NCBI RefSeq assembly: GCF_019551435.1
Contig: NZ_CP080544.1
Location: 806,001-870,000, forward strand
Reading direction: 5' to 3'
DNA length: 64,000 nucleotides
Source of the DNA: Lysobacter soyae
Lineage (GTDB): Bacteria > Pseudomonadota > Gammaproteobacteria > Xanthomonadales > Xanthomonadaceae
Position numbers and translations under genes: made by a program. Positions 47,876-56,740 of this stretch are shown here, piece after piece. Positions within the stretch are counted from its first letter, which is position 1; every line of letters starts with the position of its first letter. Below the pieces are notes generated by a model. The model saw only the letters and a list, made by a program, of their open reading frames with translations, did not search any database and was not told the origin of the DNA.

Positions 47876-49120
47876 ATGATGACATACCCAAGCCCGGTCA
47901 AGGCATTCGGCAACGGCGATTGGTCGCTGCCCGGCATTGCCAATTTGCATTCCCATGCCTTTCAACGCGCGATGGCGGGTCTCGCCGAGCACCAGACCGA
48001 TCCGGCGGATTCGTTCTGGACCTGGCGTGAAGTCATGTACGGATTGGCGCAGAAATTCACGCCTGAGCTGTTGCATGCCGTTGCCAGCCAGTTGTATGTG
48101 GAAATGCTCGAATCGGGCTATACGCATGTGTGCGAATTCCATTATTTGCATCACGAAGCGGACGGTCGACCGCACGCCAACGCGTCCGCGATGTCCGACG
48201 TCTTGATTCAAGCGGCACGCGAAACCGGCATCGGCATGACCCTGTTGCCTGTGCTTTACATGCAAGGCGGATTCGATGGGCGCGCCTTGAACGCGCGGCA
48301 AGCACGTTTCGGACACAGCGTGGATGCCTATTTGAAGTTGCTGCAGAATTTGCGCGTGCACGAAACCGACAATGTGCGAATCGGTTGCGCGTTGCACAGT
48401 TTGCGCGCGGTGCCCGAAGCGGCGATGCGCGAAGTGGTGGCGGCGCTTCCTGACAACGCCCCGATCCACATCCATATCTCGGAACAGTTGCCAGAGGTGG
48501 AAGAGTGCGTGGCGCTGCGCGGTGCCCGTCCCGTTGCATGGTTGTTGGATCATGCGGAGGTCAACCCTCGCTGGACGCTCGTTCATGCCACGCATTTGGA
48601 CGACTCGGAAATCCAAGGTGTGGCCCGTTCGGGCGCCACGGTTGCCATCTGCACCACCACCGAAGGCAATTTGGGTGACGGACTCTTTCCATTCGGCGCC
48701 TACGTCTCGGCGGGCGGCGCCTGGGGCGTGGGTTCGGACTCGCATATCTCCGTGTCACCTGTGGAAGAACTGCGTTGGCTCGAATACGGCCAACGCTTGA
48801 TCACGCACCGTCGCAATGTCGCGAGCCAGGCGGGCGCTCCGAGCACCGGTCTCAATCTGTTGGGGGCAACCTATGCCAGTGCGGCGGCCTCCACCGGATT
48901 CCCGGAGAATCGTGCGGAAGTGATTTTGTCGGGCGATCTGCCGACCTTGGTGGGTGCCACGGAAGAGAACGTGGTTGATCGATGGATCTTCTCCGGCAAT
49001 GTGCCCTGCGTCCGGGAGGTCGTGGTGGATGGCGTCCGCTGGGTGGAATCGGGGCGTCACCGAAACCACGACAGCGTCGCCGCCGGCTACAACCAGGCCA
49101 TCAAGACCCTGCTTGCCTGA
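47876..49120 (+). CDS. hutF: Formimidoylglutamate deiminase HutF
   Basis: 414 aa (a second ATG follows directly). The amidohydrolase core has NLHSHAFQRAMAGLAE (metal H-x-H), the catalytic pair HIHISEQ and LVHATHLDD, and GIGSDSH-like WGVGSDSHISVS. HutF deiminates formimidoylglutamate to N-formylglutamate, the route that needs HutG deformylase next. Compared with the Pseudomonas enzyme (about 450 aa) the N terminus lacks roughly 35 residues of the composite beta domain; the bases upstream are the antisense of hutI, so no longer start exists. Catalytic residues are intact. Confidence 0.92.
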   Translation: MMTYPSPVKAFGNGDWSLPGIANLHSHAFQRAMAGLAEHQTDPADSFWTWREVMYGLAQKFTPELLHAVASQLYVEMLESGYTHVCEFHYLHHEADGRPHANASAMSDVLIQAARETGIGMTLLPVLYMQGGFDGRALNARQARFGHSVDAYLKLLQNLRVHETDNVRIGCALHSLRAVPEAAMREVVAALPDNAPIHIHISEQLPEVEECVALRGARPVAWLLDHAEVNPRWTLVHATHLDDSEIQGVARSGATVAICTTTEGNLGDGLFPFGAYVSAGGAWGVGSDSHISVSPVEELRWLEYGQRLITHRRNVASQAGAPSTGLNLLGATYASAAASTGFPENRAEVILSGDLPTLVGATEENVVDRWIFSGNVPCVREVVVDGVRWVESGRHRNHDSVAAGYNQAIKTLLA

Positions 49121-49135
49121 ACCCGATGACCGCGG

Positions 49136-49166
49136 TTCACCCGCCGTGGCGCAATCGCAGTATCAT
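49136..49166 (+). promoter_or_regulatory. Putative promoter of the arginine operon leader
   Basis: A -10-like TATCAT at 49161-49166 lies seven bases before the leader ATG, with a weak -35-like TTCACC at 49136-49141 (spacer 19). Transcription would begin at or next to the leader ATG. The match is modest and could be coincidence, but a promoter upstream of the 49289 terminator is needed because only 30 bases remain before the first structural gene. Confidence 0.35.
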
Positions 49167-49172
49167 GTGCGC

Positions 49173-49262
49173 ATGCGTACCGTGAGTTTCCATTCCTTTG
49201 CTTGTTCCGCTGCCATGGCCAGCGGCATGACCTCGCGCGCCCGTACCTGCTTGCCCGACTGA
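49173..49262 (+). CDS. Putative leader peptide of the arginine operon
   Basis: 29 codons. The product starts MRTVSFHSFACS and ends MTSRARTCLPD. Arg codons are 2, 22 (CGC, 49236) and 24 (CGT, 49242). No Shine-Dalgarno is seen; a -10-like box seven bases upstream would make the mRNA leaderless. The stop codon overlaps the 5' side of a segment (49263-49270) that can pair with the terminator's left arm. This geometry fits ribosome-controlled attenuation by arginine supply, but translation is not proven and the composition (5 Ala, 5 Ser, 4 Met, 3 Arg, 3 Thr) is not strongly Arg-rich. Confidence 0.45.
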   Translation: MRTVSFHSFACSAAMASGMTSRARTCLPD

Positions 49263-49301
49263 AGCCGGCTCGCATTCTGCTGTTCGCGAAAAAGCCCGGC
49301 T
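49263..49301 (+). promoter_or_regulatory. Putative antiterminator of the arginine leader
   Basis: AGCCGGCT at 49263-49270 is self-complementary and can pair with AGCCCGGCT at 49293-49301, leaving one C bulged, which uses up the left arm of the terminator. A ribosome paused at Arg codons 22-24 would leave 49263-49270 free; a ribosome at the stop codon would cover it and let the terminator form. This is an inference from base pairing. Confidence 0.45.
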
Positions 49302-49323
49302 GCCATGCCGGGCTTTTTTATTT
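49289..49323 (+). terminator. Intrinsic terminator/attenuator ahead of the arginine operon
   Basis: Left arm 49289-49300 (five A then GCCCGGC) pairs with 49307-49318 around a six-base loop, followed by a T-run. It lies between hutF and the acetylornithine carbamoyltransferase gene, 30 bases before its ATG. A simple reading is that it ends hutF; however, no room is left for a separate promoter after it, so it may be a regulated attenuator. Confidence 0.9.
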
Positions 49324-49352
49324 CCGTCACTTTCATCCGCTTGAATACTTTC

Positions 49353-50357
49353 ATGAAGCATTTTCTCAATACCCAAGACTGGTCCCGTCCGGACATTGAT
49401 GCCCTGTTGCGCGACGCGGCAAACTTCAAGCGCCACAAGCTCGGTGACGCGTTGAAGGGCCGAAGTGTCGCATTGGTTTTCTTCAATCCGTCATTGCGAA
49501 CACGCACGAGTTTCGAGCTCGGCACCTTTCAGTTGGGCGGGCATGCCGTTGTGTTGTCGCCGGGCAAGGATGCATGGCCGATCGAGTTCGATTTCGGCAC
49601 GGTGATGGACGGTGAAGCCGAAGAGCACATTGCGGAAGTGGCGCGCGTGTTGGGCCGCTATGCCGATTTGATCGGCGTGCGCGCATTCCCGAAATTCGTT
49701 GATTGGGCACAAGACCGCGAAGATCGCGTGTTGAAGGGATTCGCCAAATATGCAGGCGTACCGGTCATCAACATGGAAACCATCACCCATCCCTGTCAGG
49801 AATTGGCACACGTGCTGGCCCTGCAAGAGCGTTTCGGGACAGAGGACTTGCGCGGCAAGAAGTATGTGCTCACCTGGACTTACCACCCGAAGGCGCTGAA
49901 CACTGCCGTCGCTAACTCCGCGTTGACGATTGCCACGCGCATGGGCATGGACGTGACCTTGCTGTGTCCGACACCTGACTACGTCCTCGATGAGCGTTAC
50001 ATGGGATGGGCAGCGCAAAACGTGTCGGAGAACGGCGGCTCACTGACGGTCAGTCACGATATCGAAAGCGCTTACACCGACGCAGACGTGGTGTATGCGA
50101 AGAGCTGGGGTGCGCTGCCTTATTTCGGTCGTTGGCAAGATGAAAAACCGATTCGGGATCAGTACAAACATTTCATCGTCGACGAAGCAAAGATGGCATT
50201 GACACGTGAAGCGGCGTTTTCGCATTGCTTGCCGCTGCGCCGGAATGTCAAAGCCACCGATGCCGTCATGGATTCGCCCGCGTGCATCGCCATCGAAGAA
50301 GCCGAGAACCGGCTGCACGTTCAAAAGGCCATCATGGCCGCACTCATCGCGCAATAA
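49353..50357 (+). CDS. argF': N-acetyl-L-ornithine carbamoyltransferase (AOTCase)
   Basis: 334 aa with the start at 49353 ([19 protein letters not shown]). The carbamoyl-phosphate loop is [13 protein letters not shown], as in AOTCase, and [13 protein letters not shown] carries the HCLP and the Lys that is carboxylated in the Xanthomonas enzyme. It carbamoylates N-acetylornithine rather than ornithine, giving N-acetylcitrulline. First gene of argF'-argG-deacetylase-NAGK/S-argC-argH. No Shine-Dalgarno sequence is evident, and an intrinsic terminator lies 30 bases upstream. Confidence 0.95.
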   Translation: MKHFLNTQDWSRPDIDALLRDAANFKRHKLGDALKGRSVALVFFNPSLRTRTSFELGTFQLGGHAVVLSPGKDAWPIEFDFGTVMDGEAEEHIAEVARVLGRYADLIGVRAFPKFVDWAQDREDRVLKGFAKYAGVPVINMETITHPCQELAHVLALQERFGTEDLRGKKYVLTWTYHPKALNTAVANSALTIATRMGMDVTLLCPTPDYVLDERYMGWAAQNVSENGGSLTVSHDIESAYTDADVVYAKSWGALPYFGRWQDEKPIRDQYKHFIVDEAKMALTREAAFSHCLPLRRNVKATDAVMDSPACIAIEEAENRLHVQKAIMAALIAQ

Positions 50358-50367
50358 GGATTTGCCA

Positions 50368-51582
50368 ATGTCAGTCAATGATTCCAAAGACATCGTGCTC
50401 GCGTTTTCCGGCGGGCTGGATACCAGTTTCTGTGTGCCATATTTGAAAGAGCGCGGCTGGAATGTCCACACCGTTTTTGCGGATACCGGCGGCGTCGATG
50501 CCGACGAACGCGCCTATATCGAGCAGCGCGCGGCGGAGTTGGGCGTGGCCAGTCACGTCACCGTGGACGGCGGTCCGGCCATTTGGGAAGGGTTCGTCAA
50601 GCCCTTCGTCTGGGCGGGCGAAGGCTATCAAGCGCAGTATCCGCTGCTCGTCTCAGATCGCTATTTGATTGTGGACGCTGCGTTGGCACGCGCGCAGGCT
50701 TTGGGTACCAATGCGATTGCCCACGGATGTACCGGCATGGGTAACGATCAAGTGCGTTTTGATTTGGCCGTCAAAGCCAGTGGCGACTATCGCATCGTTG
50801 CACCGATTCGCGAAATTCAGAAAGAACACACGCAGACCCGCGCTTACGAGCAAGCTTTCTTGGATGCACGCGGCTTCGGCGTCAGGAGCAAGCAACAGCA
50901 GTACACCATCAACGAAAACGTTCTGGGCGTCACCCTGTCTGGCGCGGAAATCGACGAGTGGAAAGCCCCGGGTGAGAACGCGCGCGGTTGGTGCAAGCCG
51001 CGGGGGGAGTGGCCTGCCGAATCTTTGGAGGTGCGTTTGACCTTCGTCCAGGGTGAAGCGGTCGCCATCAATGGTGCGTCGCTGGCCGGAGACAAGCTCC
51101 TGCAACAATTGAACGCCATGTTCGCCGAATACGGCGTCGGCCGCGGCATGTACACGGGTGACACCACCATCGGGTTGAAAGGGCGGATTGTGTATGAAGC
51201 GCCGGGTCTGACCGCGCTGCTGGTCGCCCATCGCGCGTTGGAAGAAGCCGTCCTCAGCAAACAACAGAATCGATTCAAGCCGGAGCTCGCCCGCAAGTGG
51301 GTCGAATTGGTCTACGAAGGATTCTTCCACGATCCGCTGAAGACCGATATCGAAAGCTTCCTGAAATCCAGCCAGCGGATGGTGAACGGTGACGTCGTGC
51401 TCCAGACCAGTGGCGCGCATGTGGACGCGGTTGCCGTGACTTCGCCGCATTTGCTGCAGTCGAAGGGCGCCACTTATGCACAGAGTGCTGACTGGGGCGT
51501 GGAAGAAGCCGAGGGATTCATCAAGCTGTTCGGCATGAGCAGCACTTTGTGGGCCGAAGTAAATGCCGACGCCAATGGCTGA
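50368..51582 (+). CDS. argG: Argininosuccinate synthase ArgG
   Basis: 404 aa. The ATP pyrophosphatase loop is [13 protein letters not shown]. Other motifs are [13 protein letters not shown] and [19 protein letters not shown]. It joins citrulline and aspartate using ATP. The distance to the upstream gene is ten bases; the downstream deacetylase overlaps its end by 20 bases. The sequence after residue 150 matches the shorter (about 400 aa) ArgG form. Confidence 0.97.
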   Translation: MSVNDSKDIVLAFSGGLDTSFCVPYLKERGWNVHTVFADTGGVDADERAYIEQRAAELGVASHVTVDGGPAIWEGFVKPFVWAGEGYQAQYPLLVSDRYLIVDAALARAQALGTNAIAHGCTGMGNDQVRFDLAVKASGDYRIVAPIREIQKEHTQTRAYEQAFLDARGFGVRSKQQQYTINENVLGVTLSGAEIDEWKAPGENARGWCKPRGEWPAESLEVRLTFVQGEAVAINGASLAGDKLLQQLNAMFAEYGVGRGMYTGDTTIGLKGRIVYEAPGLTALLVAHRALEEAVLSKQQNRFKPELARKWVELVYEGFFHDPLKTDIESFLKSSQRMVNGDVVLQTSGAHVDAVAVTSPHLLQSKGATYAQSADWGVEEAEGFIKLFGMSSTLWAEVNADANG

Positions 51583-52666
51583 TATCGATCTCATGCCTGA
51601 CGTGGTTGCTCATTTGCGGGCACTGGTGTCGTTCGATACGCGCAATCCGCCGCGTTTGTTCGATGAGGCCGGCATTTTTGCGTATGTCCGTGCGCAATTG
51701 CCGGATTTCGACATCGAAGTGCGCGACTTGGGTGCCGGTGCTGTGTATTTGTACGCGAAGCGCGGAGCGCCTGCTGTTCTGTTCAACGTGCATTTGGACA
51801 CCGTCCCCGATTCCCCTGCGTGGTCACAAGATCCATTCGTGCTGACTGTGGGTGAAGACCGCGCGGTGGGGCTCGGCGCTTGTGATATCAAAGGTGCGGC
51901 CGCGGCGTTGATTGCGGCGTCGCGGGCGGTGAAGGGCGACGTCGCTTTCCTTTTCAGCAGTGATGAAGAGGCGAACGACGCACGCTGCATCGCAGATTTC
52001 CTGCAACGCAATGAATCGTTCGAGGCTGTGCTCGTCGCCGAGCCGACCGGTTGCGAGGCCGTTGCGGTACACCGCGGGATTTCGTCGGTGCGTGTCGAAT
52101 TCCATGGCGAAGCCGGCCACGCTTCAAACGCACACAATCCAAGTGCGGTCCACAAAGCGATTCGTTGGGGCGCTGCCTGTCTTGACTTGATTGAAGCCAA
52201 GGCCGAAGAGGAGTTCGCGGGTTTGCGCGGTACGCGCTTCAATATCGGCAAAGTGCAAGGCGGCATCAAAGGCAATGTGATCGCCCCTTCGGCGGAGTGC
52301 CGCTTCGGCTTCCGTCCGCTGCCCTCACAAGACATGGATGCCTTGCACGCGCAGTTCCGTGCCGCAGCCGGCGAGGGCGCATCATACGAGGAATTGTTTC
52401 GCGGCCCTTCTTTGCCGGTCGGGCCTGACAGCGACGTCCGGCGTGAACGCGCCGAAGCGGTAGCAAAGCGATTCGGGATTCCGGTTCGGGCCCCCGTGGA
52501 CTTCTGGACCGAGGCTTCCCTGTTTTCGCAGGCGGGCTACGACACCTTGGTGTTCGGTCCGGGGGACATTGCACAAGCACACAGCGCCGACGAATGGGTC
52601 GCGCTGTCCGATCTTGCGCGGTATTCGCAACACGTCGTACGTATCATCGGAGCACAGCAGGCATGA
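51563..52666 (+). CDS. argE: N-acetylcitrulline/acetylornithine deacetylase (ArgE-like, M20)
   Basis: 367 aa. An M20 metallopeptidase-like enzyme: first metal His in [11 protein letters not shown] (H-x-D), the bridging Asp in [14 protein letters not shown], the Glu pair in [11 protein letters not shown], a later Glu/Asp near VLVAEPTG, and the C-terminal His in [15 protein letters not shown]. In xanthomonads this gene is an N-acetyl-L-citrulline deacetylase, which returns citrulline to ArgG. A second ATG (MADIDLM) lies four codons in. Its stop overlaps the next gene (ATGA). Confidence 0.93.
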   Translation: MPTPMADIDLMPDVVAHLRALVSFDTRNPPRLFDEAGIFAYVRAQLPDFDIEVRDLGAGAVYLYAKRGAPAVLFNVHLDTVPDSPAWSQDPFVLTVGEDRAVGLGACDIKGAAAALIAASRAVKGDVAFLFSSDEEANDARCIADFLQRNESFEAVLVAEPTGCEAVAVHRGISSVRVEFHGEAGHASNAHNPSAVHKAIRWGAACLDLIEAKAEEEFAGLRGTRFNIGKVQGGIKGNVIAPSAECRFGFRPLPSQDMDALHAQFRAAAGEGASYEELFRGPSLPVGPDSDVRRERAEAVAKRFGIPVRAPVDFWTEASLFSQAGYDTLVFGPGDIAQAHSADEWVALSDLARYSQHVVRIIGAQQA

Positions 52667-54009
52667 CGCCGTTGAATCAACAAGCCGCCGTCCACGATCC
52701 GCAAACACGCCAGACGATTGTGCGGCTGCTGTCCAGCATGGGCAGCGCCAAAGAGATCACTCAGTATCTCAAGCGCTATTCGCAGCTTGAAGCCGCGCGC
52801 TTTGCCGTGGTGAAAGTTGGCGGCGCAGTGTTGCGTGACGATTTGGAAGCGCTGTCCAGCGCCTTGGCGTTTTTGCAGGATGTGGGACTTACACCCATCG
52901 TGATTCACGGCGCCGGACCCCAGCTCGATGCGGCCTTGGCAGATCTTGGCATTGAGAAGCAGATCAAGAACGGCCTGCGTGTGACCACGCCTGAGGTTTT
53001 GGCGGTCGTACGCAAGGTGCTTCATGCGCAAAATTTGGCCTTGGTGGAAGACTTGCAAGCGCGCGATGCGCGGGCAACATCCATTGTTTCCGGCGTGTTC
53101 GAAGCGCAGCTGCTGGATGCCGACGAATACGGTTTGGTAGGCGAGGTATCGGATGTCGAGCTGGGCCCGATTCGCGCAAGTTTGAAGGCCGGATCCATTC
53201 CCGTGCTCGCATGCCTTGGTGAAACGGCGAGCGGTCAGATCGTCAATATCAACGCGGATTTCGCCGCCAATGCGTTGGTGGCCAAACTCCAGCCGGACAA
53301 AATCGTTTTCCTCACCGAAACCGGCGGCCTGTTGAATGCCGAAGGCGAGATCATTGATTCGATCAATCTCTCCTCGGAGTACGAAGAATTGATGGCGGCC
53401 GATTGGATCAATGGCGGCATGCGGGTGAAAATCCAGCAAATCAAAGCGCTGTTGGATAGCGTGCCCCTGTCTTCCTCCGTGTCGATCACCAAGCCGGCTG
53501 AACTTGCCAAGGAATTGTTCACCCATCGCGGGTCGGGCACCTTGGTGCGTCGCGGTGAGCGCGTGCTTGTCGCATCGCGATGGGACGCGTTTGACATCCC
53601 GCGGCTGCGCGAGTTGATTGAGTCCGCCTTCGGTCGAAAATTGACCGCCGACTATTTTGACGAGGCGCGGTTGCTCAAGGCCTACGTCAGTGAAAACTAC
53701 CGGGCGGCACTGATTTTGACGCAAGGCGCCGAGGGCGTTCCTTATCTGGATAAATTTGCTGTCTTGGACGACGCCCAGGGAGAAGGGTTGGGGCGTGCGG
53801 TTTGGCACGTCATGCGTGGCGAGACGCCAAGCTTGTACTGGCGTTCGCGGCGAGCGAATCCGGTGAATGTGTTCTACGACGCGGAAGCGGACGGAAGCTA
53901 CAAACGCGATCCATGGACGGCATTTTGGTTTGGCGTCGAAGCGTTCGACAAAATCGAGCGTTTGGTTCGCGATGCGTTGTCGAGGCCGGCCACCTTGGAG
54001 GCGGTATGA
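52663..54009 (+). CDS. argB: Bifunctional acetylglutamate kinase/N-acetylglutamate synthase
   Basis: 448 aa. The amino-acid kinase domain (about 30-285) has [22 protein letters not shown] and ITETGGL-like [10 protein letters not shown]; the C-terminal N-acetyltransferase (GNAT) domain (about 300-440) has [12 protein letters not shown] near the acetyl-CoA site. This fusion, as in Xanthomonas, makes N-acetylglutamate and phosphorylates it, and it is the arginine-sensitive step. It couples to the deacetylase and argC by ATGA overlaps. Confidence 0.95.
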   Translation: MTPLNQQAAVHDPQTRQTIVRLLSSMGSAKEITQYLKRYSQLEAARFAVVKVGGAVLRDDLEALSSALAFLQDVGLTPIVIHGAGPQLDAALADLGIEKQIKNGLRVTTPEVLAVVRKVLHAQNLALVEDLQARDARATSIVSGVFEAQLLDADEYGLVGEVSDVELGPIRASLKAGSIPVLACLGETASGQIVNINADFAANALVAKLQPDKIVFLTETGGLLNAEGEIIDSINLSSEYEELMAADWINGGMRVKIQQIKALLDSVPLSSSVSITKPAELAKELFTHRGSGTLVRRGERVLVASRWDAFDIPRLRELIESAFGRKLTADYFDEARLLKAYVSENYRAALILTQGAEGVPYLDKFAVLDDAQGEGLGRAVWHVMRGETPSLYWRSRRANPVNVFYDAEADGSYKRDPWTAFWFGVEAFDKIERLVRDALSRPATLEAV

Positions 54010-54959
54010 CGCTGAAAATCGGCTTAGTGGGCGCGCGCGGGCATGTCGGCGAAGCGCTGATCCGCATCATCGACGCGCATCCGGATCTCTCCTTGGGATT
54101 CGTTTCGTCAAGAGAGCGGGTCGGCAAGCCATTGTCGGATTTTTTTCCCGGCTTGAAGCAGGATCTGGTTTATAGCCAAGTCGCCTTTGACGAGGTGGGT
54201 CGACAGCCCGTTGATGTGTTCGTGCTTGCGCTACCCAATGGCATGGCCGCGGACTGCGTGTCTTCCATAGAACGCTTTCACCCTGACGCGCTGGTGGTAG
54301 ACCTGTCGGCCGATTACCGGTTTGATTCGGCGTGGTATTACGGCTTGCCCGAACTGACGCGCACGCACGCGGCGGGTGCGCGTCGGATCAGCAACCCGGG
54401 CTGCTATGCGAGCGCGATGCAGTTGGCCATCCACCCCATGCGCGACGCGTTGGACGGTGCCGTGCAGTGTTTCGGCGTGTCCGGCTACTCCGGCGCCGGC
54501 ACGACGCCAAGCGATAAGAATGACCTCCGCAAATTGGCTGACAATCTAATGCCCTATGCGTTGGTCAATCACATTCACGAGCGTGAGGTGGCCAGGCATT
54601 GCGCGCCGGTTGAATTCATACCGCATGTCGCGCCGCATTTCCGCGGCATCACCATGACATGCAATTTGCATCTGTCGCGGGGATTCGAGGCCTCGGAAGT
54701 TCGCGAGAGATTTGAATCGGCGTATGCGAACGAGCCTTTGATTCACCTGCAGTCCGATCCGCCATGGGTCAGTGACATCGCCGGCAAGCATGGCGTCCGC
54801 ATCGGCGGCTTTACGTTGGACGCATCCGGCAGGCGACTGGTCGTCGTATCGGTGCTCGACAACTTGCTCAAAGGCGCGGCGACCCAAGCCATGCAAAACA
54901 TCAACATTGCCTTGGGGATCGATGAATTCACGGGCTTGGAACTGGAGAAGACAGCATGA
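54006..54959 (+). CDS. argC: N-acetyl-gamma-glutamyl-phosphate reductase ArgC
   Basis: 317 aa. NADP loop [17 protein letters not shown]; catalytic Cys in [13 protein letters not shown]; catalytic-region His in HVAPHFRGI. It reduces N-acetylglutamyl-phosphate to the semialdehyde. Start ATG overlaps the upstream stop (ATGA) and its own stop overlaps argH. Length is in the short-type ArgC range. Confidence 0.96.
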   Translation: MTLKIGLVGARGHVGEALIRIIDAHPDLSLGFVSSRERVGKPLSDFFPGLKQDLVYSQVAFDEVGRQPVDVFVLALPNGMAADCVSSIERFHPDALVVDLSADYRFDSAWYYGLPELTRTHAAGARRISNPGCYASAMQLAIHPMRDALDGAVQCFGVSGYSGAGTTPSDKNDLRKLADNLMPYALVNHIHEREVARHCAPVEFIPHVAPHFRGITMTCNLHLSRGFEASEVRERFESAYANEPLIHLQSDPPWVSDIAGKHGVRIGGFTLDASGRRLVVVSVLDNLLKGAATQAMQNINIALGIDEFTGLELEKTA

Positions 54960-56254
54960 GCGATTTGTTATGGCAAAAATCGGGTGTTGTCATTGATGAG
55001 TCGATCCAGAACTTCTTGGCCGGTGACGACGTACTGTTGGATCGCGAGTTCATCCGCTTCGACATCGAAGCAAGTCTCGCGCACGCGAGCGGTCTTCAAC
55101 GCATTGGTGTGCTGACGGAAAACGAATCTCTGGCCATTCGCCAAGCCTTGTTGGCGCTGGACGCCGATATCGTCGAAGGCCGGTTTGTCCTCGATGCGCG
55201 CTATGAAGACATGCATTCTGCGATTGAGGCACGCCTGATCGAGCAATTGGGTGAGACCGGCAAAAAAATCCACACCGGGCGCAGCCGCAATGATCAAGTG
55301 TTGGTCGCGACGCGATTGTGGTTGAAGGCGCGACTGACGACATTGCAGCGCCTCTGCGTCGAGGTCGCCGACGTGGCACTTTCGCGCGCCGAATCCGAAC
55401 AATGGCCCCTGCCCGGATACACACACATGCAGCGCGCCATGGTGTCTTCTACGGCGATGTGGTGGAGCGCGTGGGCGGAGTCCTTCCTCGATTCGGCGCA
55501 ACGTGCGGGGGATACGCGTGCCTTGATCGATGCGAATCCGCTGGGCACGGCCGCCGGCTACGGGGTGAATTTGCCCTTGGATCGTGCGCACGTGACGGAG
55601 GTCTTGGGCTTTGCACGCATGCAGATCTCGCCGATCGCAACGCAATTGTCACGCGGTAAATATGAGCTTGCGGCGCTCGAAGCTTTGGGCAGCGCGACGC
55701 TGGACTTGCGCCGTTTGGCCTGGGATTTGAGTCTCTTCACCAGCGCCGAGTTCGGCTTTGTCGGCTTACCCGCGCAATACACCACAGGCAGTTCCTTGAT
55801 GCCGAACAAGCGCAATCCGGATGTGGTCGAGCTGATGCGTGCCAGCCACGCCAGCGTCGCTGCCGCACGGACCGAAATCGAGCAGCTGTTATCTCTGCCG
55901 ACGGGCTACCACCGCGATCTGCAGTCGAGCAAAGGGGCGATTTTCCATGGATTCGGTCGTGGCTTGGCAGCGCTCAATCTCTTGCCGGCGTTGCTCCGCG
56001 CGCTTGAATGGAAGCCCGAGGCCATGCGCGCGGCGTTGGAGCCGTCGATGTATGCCACCGACCTTGCCATTGAACTGGCGGCAAAGGGCATGCCTTTCCG
56101 GGATGCCTATGTTGAAGTCGCGAATCCGCAACGCTGGGAAGCGGGCGATCCCGAGGTCAGTTTGTCAGCGCGCGTGTCACCCGGGGGGCATGGTGCACTT
56201 TCACTTGAAGCGTTGCGTGCGCGTTTGACCTCACTCCAAGCGGAAGGCGTCTGA
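54956..56254 (+). CDS. argH: Argininosuccinate lyase ArgH
   Basis: 432 aa. Fumarase/aspartase superfamily: [17 protein letters not shown] region (two of three conserved segments), GYTHMQRA, and the superfamily signature [18 protein letters not shown]. It splits argininosuccinate into arginine and fumarate. Last gene of the arginine operon; the usual proB-proA of Xanthomonas is not next. The tail overlaps ogt (minus strand) by 24 bases. Confidence 0.97.
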   Translation: MSDLLWQKSGVVIDESIQNFLAGDDVLLDREFIRFDIEASLAHASGLQRIGVLTENESLAIRQALLALDADIVEGRFVLDARYEDMHSAIEARLIEQLGETGKKIHTGRSRNDQVLVATRLWLKARLTTLQRLCVEVADVALSRAESEQWPLPGYTHMQRAMVSSTAMWWSAWAESFLDSAQRAGDTRALIDANPLGTAAGYGVNLPLDRAHVTEVLGFARMQISPIATQLSRGKYELAALEALGSATLDLRRLAWDLSLFTSAEFGFVGLPAQYTTGSSLMPNKRNPDVVELMRASHASVAAARTEIEQLLSLPTGYHRDLQSSKGAIFHGFGRGLAALNLLPALLRALEWKPEAMRAALEPSMYATDLAIELAAKGMPFRDAYVEVANPQRWEAGDPEVSLSARVSPGGHGALSLEALRARLTSLQAEGV

Positions 56255-56740
56255 ACTGTGGTCGGACGATTCGAGATTCAGCAAAAACACTTTGGTCGGC
56301 AATCCGCCGCCGAATCCGGTGAGTGCGCCATTGGCACCGATCACCCGATGGCAAGGCACCACAATCGGGAGTGGATTTCGACCGTTTGCGGCACCGACGG
56401 CCCGTGTCGCTGAAGACTTGCCAATGCTGCGCGCGATGTCGAGATAACTGCAGGTTGCCCCATAGGGGATGTCGCGCAAAGCGTTCCATACGTGAAGTTG
56501 GAAAGCCGTGCCGCGCGGCGCCAAAGGCAAGTCGAACGCGCGTCGTTTGCCGTCGAAGTAGTCCGAGAGTTGTTGCATGGTGGCATCCAACACGCGGTGC
56601 GAACCGGATTGCCATTCCTCACGACCCTTGACCTGATGGCGGTTCTCGGGAAATTCGATGGTGTGCAAGCCCTCATCGCCCGCGACGAGCGTGAGCGTGC
56701 CCACGGGACTTTCAAACGTATTGACGAACAATGGGGTCAT
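56231..56740 (-). CDS. ogt: Methylated-DNA-[protein]-cysteine S-methyltransferase Ogt
   Basis: 169 aa with the start at 56740 ([14 protein letters not shown]). The acceptor Cys is in [21 protein letters not shown] and the Arg-finger helix in [28 protein letters not shown] precedes it. It removes methyl or larger alkyl groups from O6-guanine, suicide-style. The ATG overlaps the stop of the Ada-AlkA gene (ATGA), so the two are one operon. Confidence 0.95.
   Translation of the reverse strand: MTPLFVNTFESPVGTLTLVAGDEGLHTIEFPENRHQVKGREEWQSGSHRVLDATMQQLSDYFDGKRRAFDLPLAPRGTAFQLHVWNALRDIPYGATCSYLDIARSIGKSSATRAVGAANGRNPLPIVVPCHRVIGANGALTGFGGGLPTKVFLLNLESSDHSSDAFRLE

Noticed and set aside
49341-49360. 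ArgR box (TGAATA type) overlapping the acetylornithine carbamoyltransferase start
   Set aside because: The left half TTGAATACT resembles a half-site, but the right half is poor, and the location over the start codon with no promoter nearby makes it weak. It is not listed as a feature.
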